A stretch of DNA of 6,657 nt. Origin: an uncultured Bacteroidales bacterium. GTDB lineage: Bacteria > Bacteroidota > Bacteroidia > Bacteroidales > Lentimicrobiaceae. The stretch covers positions 1-6,657 of the forward strand of contig CALMDN010000374.1 in the NCBI GenBank assembly GCA_937864935.1. The letters are read 5' to 3'. The position numbers were made by a program, and so were the translations under genes. Below are positions 1 through 4,518 of the stretch, piece by piece. Every line of letters starts with the position of its first letter. The stretch's first letter is position 1. The notes under the pieces were generated by a model that made no database searches, was not told where the DNA came from, and saw only the letters and a list, made by a program, of their open reading frames with translations.

Positions 1-665
1 ATTTTTGAGTCCAGCTTCGCTTTAACCTTACTGAGGTATCTGATACCTTCATAGGCAACGGTAAGCTCGTCAATCATAGTTTCGGTAACAAGGTCTGTAA
101 AGTCCGCAGTCAGATCGCCACTGAGCTGGTGGCTGATATGAAGCGCTTCAGCCCGGAATCCTAGACTTGCATCGTCATAGACCAGGGTTCCGTCATTGAT
201 GCTGAACCTGCGGATGGATGCCCTGAATGAGGATTCACCCTCATCGGGTCCGGCCGCTGTATCGGCTGACGGTTTCATGATATCGTAACTGGCCATGCCA
301 TCGGCAAGAACGCTGACCCTGAAGACCGGATGGTCCATTTCCACGGTTTTTATCTTATAGGAATCACCCCTGAAGACACTCATCAGGTCGATGGTTAACC
401 GCAGATCAGGGATGGCAGCCAGGGTATCCCCTTCGAATTCATTGATTCCGGCGATTGTCAATCCCTTGAGGCGCAAGGAGAAATCAGGGAAGCTCCGGAT
501 AAGTGAGAGTTTAACTGAATTAAAACCAAGTGTGGCATTCAGGCTCTTATTGGCTTCCCGGATCACCGCATCTTTGATTTTCCCCTGAAATACAAACGGA
601 AGAACCACGATTGCCAGGATGATCAGACCAAGGCTGATGGCTGAAATTCTGAGTACTTTTTTCAT
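1..665 (-). CDS. AsmA-family protein, N-terminal part (cut by left edge)
   Basis: The reading frame starts at an ATG at 665-663 and stays open for 221 codons to the window edge, so the C-terminal part is missing. Residues 1-4 are MKKV, followed by an uncharged hydrophobic stretch at about residues 8-26, read as a signal anchor or single inner-membrane helix with the rest in the periplasm. After it comes the pattern of Bacteroidota AsmA-like proteins: a short helix (GKIKDAVIREANKSLNATLG), then beta-rich segments such as SLIRSFPDFSLRLKGLTI and HPVFRVSVLADGMASYDI. AsmA relatives (AsmA, TamB, YhdP) are periplasm-spanning proteins linked to outer-membrane assembly or lipid transport; the role of this member is inferred only from the family. 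Full-length relatives are usually several hundred residues longer. The start lies 76 bp after the aroC stop with no terminator seen between them, so co-transcription is plausible. A purine-rich GGCAGGAG lies about 25 nt upstream, too far for a normal ribosome site. Confidence 0.8.
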   Translation of the reverse strand, partial: MKKVLRISAISLGLIILAIVVLPFVFQGKIKDAVIREANKSLNATLGFNSVKLSLIRSFPDFSLRLKGLTIAGINEFEGDTLAAIPDLRLTIDLMSVFRGDSYKIKTVEMDHPVFRVSVLADGMASYDIMKPSADTAAGPDEGESSFRASIRRFSINDGTLVYDDASLGFRAEALHISHQLSGDLTADFTDLVTETMIDELTVAYEGIRYLSKVKAKLDSK

Positions 666-697
666 AATTGATGAATGCTTTTGTATAACGCTCCTGC

Positions 698-713
698 CCT
701 GTTGAATCACAGG
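698..713 (-). other. Small inverted repeat between aroC and the AsmA-like gene
   Basis: CCTGT and ACAGG form a perfect 5-bp stem around a 6-nt loop in the gap between the aroC stop and the AsmA-like start. No T-run follows on the minus strand, so it does not look like an intrinsic terminator. It could be a minor intercistronic hairpin or chance. Confidence 0.25.
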
Positions 714-741
714 TTTTATTCATGGATATTAACTGCTGAAC

Positions 742-1830
742 TCAGGAATTGTTGTGCCGGATAATGCCCGACATGATCATATGATCGGCGACCACAAGGG
801 CAGCCATAGCCTCAACAACAGGAACGGCGCGGGGTACAATACAAACGTCGTGACGACCTTTAATGGTCAGATCCTTTGGTGTTCCGTGAATGTCAACGGT
901 ACGCTGCGACATTCCCAGTGAAGATACCGGTTTAAATGCCACCCTGAAATGGATTGGTTCGCCGGTTGAGATGCCCCCCAGAATTCCACCGGCATGATTG
1001 CTGGCAGGTCTGATAACATTATCTGCAAAAGTGAATGGATCGTTGTGCGCTGAGCCAAGGCTTTCGGCAGCGGCAAAGCCATCTCCGTAATCAAAACCTT
1101 TGGCCGCATTGATGCCCATCATGGCTTTGGCGAGGTCGGCCTGCAGGCGGTCAAACACCGGCTCTCCGATTCCGGCAGGCACCCCGGTAATCCGGCACGA
1201 CACCACCCCGCCGGTTGTATCACCAGCCGATTTCAGTTCTGCGAGCAGGATATCCATCAAGGCAGCAGCTTCAGTGTCGGGGCAGCGCAGTTCTGTGCTG
1301 TAAATCAGCTCCGGTACGAATGCATTATCGGGTACCGCAGCCTTAACACTTCCGATCTGACTGACACAGGCAGATATGGTAATTCCATATTTTTCAAGCA
1401 GTTGTGCTACAAGAGCCCCTGCAGCAACCCTGACGGCTGTTTCACGTGCTGAGGAACGGCCACCACCGCGCATGTCCTGATGTCCGTATTTTTTATCCCA
1501 GGCAAAAGCAGCATGAGACGGGCGGAAGAAATTGCTTAACCCGGTGTAATCGGCCGGGCGCTGGTCGTGGTTGGCAATCAGAAAAGCAATGGGAGCGCCG
1601 GTGGTTTTTCCTTCATGGATTCCCGAAACAAACTGAACTTCATCAGTTTCTGAGCGCGTTGTCTGAAACTTTCCCACACCGGGCTTACGGCGTTCCATTG
1701 CGAGGGCAATACCGGAAAAATCAACCGTGAAGTTAGAGGGGAAACCATCCAGCACACCCCCGATCATGGGGCCGTGCGACTCGCCGAATGAAACCAGGCG
1801 AAGTATGTGTCCGAAAATATTACCAGCCAT
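742..1830 (-). CDS. aroC: Chorismate synthase
   Basis: This FMN-dependent cytoplasmic enzyme converts 5-enolpyruvylshikimate-3-phosphate to chorismate, the branch point for aromatic amino acids, folate and quinones. The 362-residue product has the family's usual length. Visible motifs, numbered from the ATG at 1830: FGESHG at 15-20 with conserved His19; RRKPG at 47-51 and Arg59; RPSH at 103-106 with His106; RGGGRSSARETA at 121-132, the family signature; GGISTGEP in the C-terminal half; and RHD at 326-328 followed by VPRAVPVVEAM. A TTG five codons upstream (1845) would extend the frame, but MAGNIFG is where the family's conserved N-terminus normally begins, so the ATG is chosen. One oddity is Ala108 directly after His106-Ala107, where well-known homologues such as E. 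coli AroC have Asp. The gene follows a strong terminator, so it probably has its own promoter; the AsmA-like gene lies 76 bp downstream. Confidence 0.97.
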   Translation of the reverse strand: MAGNIFGHILRLVSFGESHGPMIGGVLDGFPSNFTVDFSGIALAMERRKPGVGKFQTTRSETDEVQFVSGIHEGKTTGAPIAFLIANHDQRPADYTGLSNFFRPSHAAFAWDKKYGHQDMRGGGRSSARETAVRVAAGALVAQLLEKYGITISACVSQIGSVKAAVPDNAFVPELIYSTELRCPDTEAAALMDILLAELKSAGDTTGGVVSCRITGVPAGIGEPVFDRLQADLAKAMMGINAAKGFDYGDGFAAAESLGSAHNDPFTFADNVIRPASNHAGGILGGISTGEPIHFRVAFKPVSSLGMSQRTVDIHGTPKDLTIKGRHDVCIVPRAVPVVEAMAALVVADHMIMSGIIRHNNS

Positions 1831-1834
1831 GAAG

Positions 1835-1863
1835 CTAAGATACAAAAGAAAGTGTGCAACAAA
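1835..1863 (-). promoter_or_regulatory. Possible aroC promoter, nearly leaderless
   Basis: On the minus strand TATCTTAG (1842-1835) matches the Bacteroidota -7 consensus TAnnTTTG at all but one defined base. A TTTG (1863-1860) sits 17 nt upstream, at the short end of the spacing known for this phylum. The element ends four bases before the aroC ATG, so transcription would begin at or within a few bases of the start codon. The TTTG is built from the end of the T-run of the preceding terminator. The match is imperfect and the T-rich context makes chance matches easy. Confidence 0.35.
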
Positions 1864-1891
1864 AAAAAACCGCCTCTGGATTGAAGCGGTT
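1861..1891 (-). terminator. Intrinsic terminator of the DUF349 gene
   Basis: Seven bases after the DUF349 stop codon the minus strand reads AACCGCTTC, a six-base loop, then GAGGCGGTT. This gives a 9-bp stem with one G-U pair, and seven further T follow directly (1867-1861). It has the full form of a rho-independent terminator for minus-strand transcription and separates the DUF349 gene from aroC. On the plus strand no T-run follows the stem, so it is not clearly bidirectional. Confidence 0.85.
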
Positions 1892-1898
1892 CTGATAT

Positions 1899-4295
1899 TT
1901 ACTGATTGGTCTCGCGAAGCATCTTCAGTTTGGCTTCGAGCATCTGAAGCTCTTCCTTTGCTTTCTCAATCTTCTTTTCAAACTCCTGTTTCAGCAGATT
2001 GGCTGTTTTAGATTTGGCAAAGAAACCGATGTTGTTTTCCCAGGTTTTAATCTCATCCTGCAACTGCTGGATTTTACCCTGTACAAAACTGCGCTCCTTG
2101 CTGATCACCCTGCCGGCATCCGGAGAATCCTTGGCCATTCTTTCAACACGGCTTCTGTAATTCATGGCACCCATGGAAACAGATTCCATTTTCAGCTTCT
2201 CAAAATGCTTGTTGATCAGGCTCCTGAATTCGGTCTGCAAACGGTCTTTCTCCTTGATGGGGACATGTCCGATTTCCATCCATTGTCTCTGAAAATCCTT
2301 AAGTGTATCAACGGCTACATTGCGATCGTCGCCAATGGCAAACTCCTTCACCTGTTCAATCAGATCGAGCTTGAGTTTAAGGTTTTCCTCTTCCTGGCCC
2401 GAAACGTTCTTGAAATACTCAGCCTTGGTGGAGAAAAATTCATCGCAGGCAGCCCTGAAACGCTTCCAGATACGGTCGCTTTGTTTACGGGGCACCGGAC
2501 CGATCTTTTTCCATTCGTTCTGCAGATTGATCAGTTCACGGCTGGTATTCTTCCAATCGGTGCTGTTGCGCAGTGCTTCTGCCTGAACACAAAGATCCAG
2601 TTTCAGGTTGAAGTTGTTCATCTGCTGTTCCTTCAGCTTATTGAAAAACTCCTTTTTGGCGTTGAAGAAACCATCAAGCGAAGTTTTAAACCTGGCCCAG
2701 ATCTCGTTGTTTTGTTTTTTGGGAGCGGGTCCGATGGTTTTCCAGATTTTGAGCAACTCAGTAAACTGGGCGGTAACATCCTGCCATGCCTTGATGGAAT
2801 CGCTTTCGGCTGCCAGCAACTGCTCGGCCTTTTCGCAAAGAATAACCTTGGCGGTCAGGTTCTGCTCAAGGCTTTCCTGCATTTCGTTGTAATACTCGCG
2901 CCTGCGGTCGTTTATCTGTTCGGTTGCACTCCTGAACCTATCCCACAATTCATCTTTTTTGTCCTGCGGAACCGGTCCGATCTCTTTCCATTCCTCATGG
3001 TACTGCTGAAGGCTCTTGAACGATTTGATGATGGAAGGCTCAAGCAACAGCTCTTCGGCTTTTTCGCAAAGGTGAATCTTGGCCTCAAGGTTCTTCTTCA
3101 GATCGAGGTCCTTCAGCTCTTTGTTGATTTTAACCTTATCGAAAAATTTCTCAACCAGGAAATGGTAGTTCTGCCAGAGGGTGTTGATGTCGCCCTTGGG
3201 AACCATCCCGATGGTTTTCCACCGCTCCTGCAGTATTTTAAACTCGTCGTATGTCTTTTTAAGGGTCTCTTCCGAATTTATCAGTACTTTCAGCTCATCA
3301 AGGATCTGGTTTTTGGCTTCCAGGTTCCTGATTTTCTGCTTTTCCTGCTCTTCGTTGTATTTCCCTTTATTCTGCTTGTATATATTGAAAGCTGATTTGA
3401 AACGCTCTTCAATGGCATCTTCCTGAATCTGAGGTGTTTCAGTTTCCTGATCTGCCTCAGCTTCGACCTCTACATTGGTTTCAGCAAGCTTCTGATAGAG
3501 TTCCTGTTTGTATTCTTTGTTCAGTTTCAGAAATGCAAGTCTGATTTGACCTACAGCCGACTTGATTGTATTAACGTTCGGGTCCTGAACCAGTTCTTCC
3601 AGTTTCTCCACCAGTTGTTCACGCCCAAGGTTGTCATACAGTCCACTGGTTTCAGATTCAGACTCATGAACCTCTATTTCATCCGCTTCGTCGTCTTCAA
3701 CTGTTTCTTCTGCCAGCAGGATAGCCTCCTCAACGACAGATTCAATTGCAGGTACGACTTCAGCAACCGCCGGTTCAGGAACTTCTTCTGCAACTGATTC
3801 AATTGCTGCTTCTTCCGGTTTTACCTCAGCTACATCTGCAACGGATTCAGTTTCATCTGTTACAATTTCAGGTTCTGCCGCGATTGGTTCTGCATTCCCG
3901 GCCACTGCTTCTGATTCTGCGACTACGGATGTTTCTGAAGGCTCCGTTGGTTCTGCAGCCATTTCTGCCTGAGCTTCGGCTGCCGGTTCTTCGCTTTCAG
4001 TCACTGCTTCCGATTCATTAACATCAACCTCGGTTTCGGCTGTTGTTTCAGGTTCTTCAACCAGGCTGACAGGTTCAGGTGTAACAATTTCTTCGGCTGC
4101 AACAACTTCAGCTTCGGGCGACAGGACTTCTGCTTCAGCAGTTTCTGTTTCGTTGGTGGTAATTTCAACCGTTTCTTCAACGTGAAGAGGATTCGCCTCC
4201 TGATTCTGATCTACATTCTCAGGATTTTGATTGGATTGATCTTTCGTTTCCATCAGGGATTCAAATGAATGATTAATACTAGGTTGAGCAAGCAT
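1899..4295 (-). CDS. DUF349 repeat protein with acidic N-terminal region
   Basis: The product has 798 residues if the ATG at 4295 is used. An in-frame ATG at 4253 (residue 15, METKDQ) is an equally credible start; neither has a well-placed Shine-Dalgarno sequence, and a stop lies two codons before the first. Residues 41-210 are a low-complexity, probably disordered region rich in Glu, Ala, Val and Thr. Residues 218-275 form a predicted helical segment. Five DUF349 repeats follow, each marked by W-x-x-I-G-x-[VA]-P: WKTIGMVP at 359, WKEIGPVP at 436, WKTIGPAP at 518, WKKIGPVP at 595 and WMEIGHVP at 672. A second Trp lies 15 residues after the first in repeats 1-4 (374, 451, 533, 610) but is absent in repeat 5. 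Residues 735-798 look like a charged coiled coil. There is no signal peptide or membrane helix, so it is probably cytoplasmic. I know of no established biochemical function for DUF349. It has its own promoter and terminator, so it is likely transcribed alone. Confidence 0.93.
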   Translation of the reverse strand: MLAQPSINHSFESLMETKDQSNQNPENVDQNQEANPLHVEETVEITTNETETAEAEVLSPEAEVVAAEEIVTPEPVSLVEEPETTAETEVDVNESEAVTESEEPAAEAQAEMAAEPTEPSETSVVAESEAVAGNAEPIAAEPEIVTDETESVADVAEVKPEEAAIESVAEEVPEPAVAEVVPAIESVVEEAILLAEETVEDDEADEIEVHESESETSGLYDNLGREQLVEKLEELVQDPNVNTIKSAVGQIRLAFLKLNKEYKQELYQKLAETNVEVEAEADQETETPQIQEDAIEERFKSAFNIYKQNKGKYNEEQEKQKIRNLEAKNQILDELKVLINSEETLKKTYDEFKILQERWKTIGMVPKGDINTLWQNYHFLVEKFFDKVKINKELKDLDLKKNLEAKIHLCEKAEELLLEPSIIKSFKSLQQYHEEWKEIGPVPQDKKDELWDRFRSATEQINDRRREYYNEMQESLEQNLTAKVILCEKAEQLLAAESDSIKAWQDVTAQFTELLKIWKTIGPAPKKQNNEIWARFKTSLDGFFNAKKEFFNKLKEQQMNNFNLKLDLCVQAEALRNSTDWKNTSRELINLQNEWKKIGPVPRKQSDRIWKRFRAACDEFFSTKAEYFKNVSGQEEENLKLKLDLIEQVKEFAIGDDRNVAVDTLKDFQRQWMEIGHVPIKEKDRLQTEFRSLINKHFEKLKMESVSMGAMNYRSRVERMAKDSPDAGRVISKERSFVQGKIQQLQDEIKTWENNIGFFAKSKTANLLKQEFEKKIEKAKEELQMLEAKLKMLRETNQ
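3666..4175 (-). repeat. Acidic low-complexity coding segment
   Basis: These 170 codons (residues 41-210 of the DUF349 protein) encode 56 acidic residues, a single lysine and no arginine, mixed with Ala, Val, Thr, Ser and Pro. Short phrases recur: AIESV at 164-168 and 183-187, and ESEAV at 94-98 and 127-131. The 11-bp string gattcaattgc occurs exactly at 3739-3749 and again at 3796-3806. The pattern suggests growth by slippage or small duplications of a disordered linker, and its length probably varies between strains. Confidence 0.8.
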
Positions 4296-4436
4296 CCTTC
4301 AAAGTCCGGATTTGGGTTATTCCGCAGATGATCAGCAAATAAAACTGGATTTAGGGAAAAGCCGTCTGGCCGGTATCAGGGAAGGCAGGATTAAAACTGT
4401 TTATTTTTCAGTTAATTAGGTTCTCAATGAGTTCAG
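4296..4436 (-). other. Probable long 5' leader of the DUF349 gene
   Basis: If transcription starts just after the promoter at 4442-4474, about 140 nt precede the ATG at 4295, or about 180 nt precede the ATG at 4253. The leader holds a small hairpin (AACTG/CAGTT, plus-strand 4395-4399 and 4409-4413, 9-nt loop). I recognise no known riboswitch, T-box or protein-binding leader in it. Confidence 0.4.
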
Positions 4437-4441
4437 GGTCG

Positions 4442-4474
4442 CAAAGATAATAATTATTTTTTGTAATGGCACAA
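4442..4474 (-). promoter_or_regulatory. Bacteroidota-type promoter of the DUF349 gene
   Basis: On the minus strand TATCTTTG (4449-4442) is a perfect match to the phylum's -7 element TAnnTTTG. A TTG (4474-4472) lies 22 nt upstream in the place of the -33 element, within the spacing reported for this sigma factor class, and the spacer is AT-rich. It sits 45 bp past the stop of the upstream phospholipase gene and faces the DUF349 gene, which supports a separate transcription unit. Confidence 0.65.
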
Positions 4475-4518
4475 GATTCTGGCAGACAAAGGGCAATATT
4501 TAAGACCCGAACCTCGGA

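Noticed and set aside
867..1109. Minus-strand 80-codon frame inside aroC
   Set aside because: It is an alternative frame within a strongly supported enzyme gene and has no recognisable motif.
1831..1845. TTG start for AroC five codons upstream of the chosen ATG
   Set aside because: The extra residues lie before the conserved MAGNIFG start of the family, overlap the candidate promoter element, and need a rarer start codon.
2205..3395. Open frame of 396 codons on the plus strand opposite the DUF349 repeats
   Set aside because: It lies entirely antisense to a clear repeat-family gene. Its own recurring phrases (such as DLFPF and DGFP) are the antisense mirror of the W-x-x-I-G-x-V-P motif, and its start falls inside the sense gene without any promoter or family resemblance.
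3546..4021. Plus-strand frames opposite the acidic region
   Set aside because: The Glu/Ala/Val-rich sense codons leave few stops on the opposite strand. The translations are biased Leu/Gln/Phe strings with no family features.
4506..4518. Short hairpin (CCGA/TCGG) just after the phospholipase stop codon
   Set aside because: The stem has only four good pairs and is followed by GTCTTAAATATT rather than a T-run. It is too weak to call a terminator, so how that transcript ends is unresolved.
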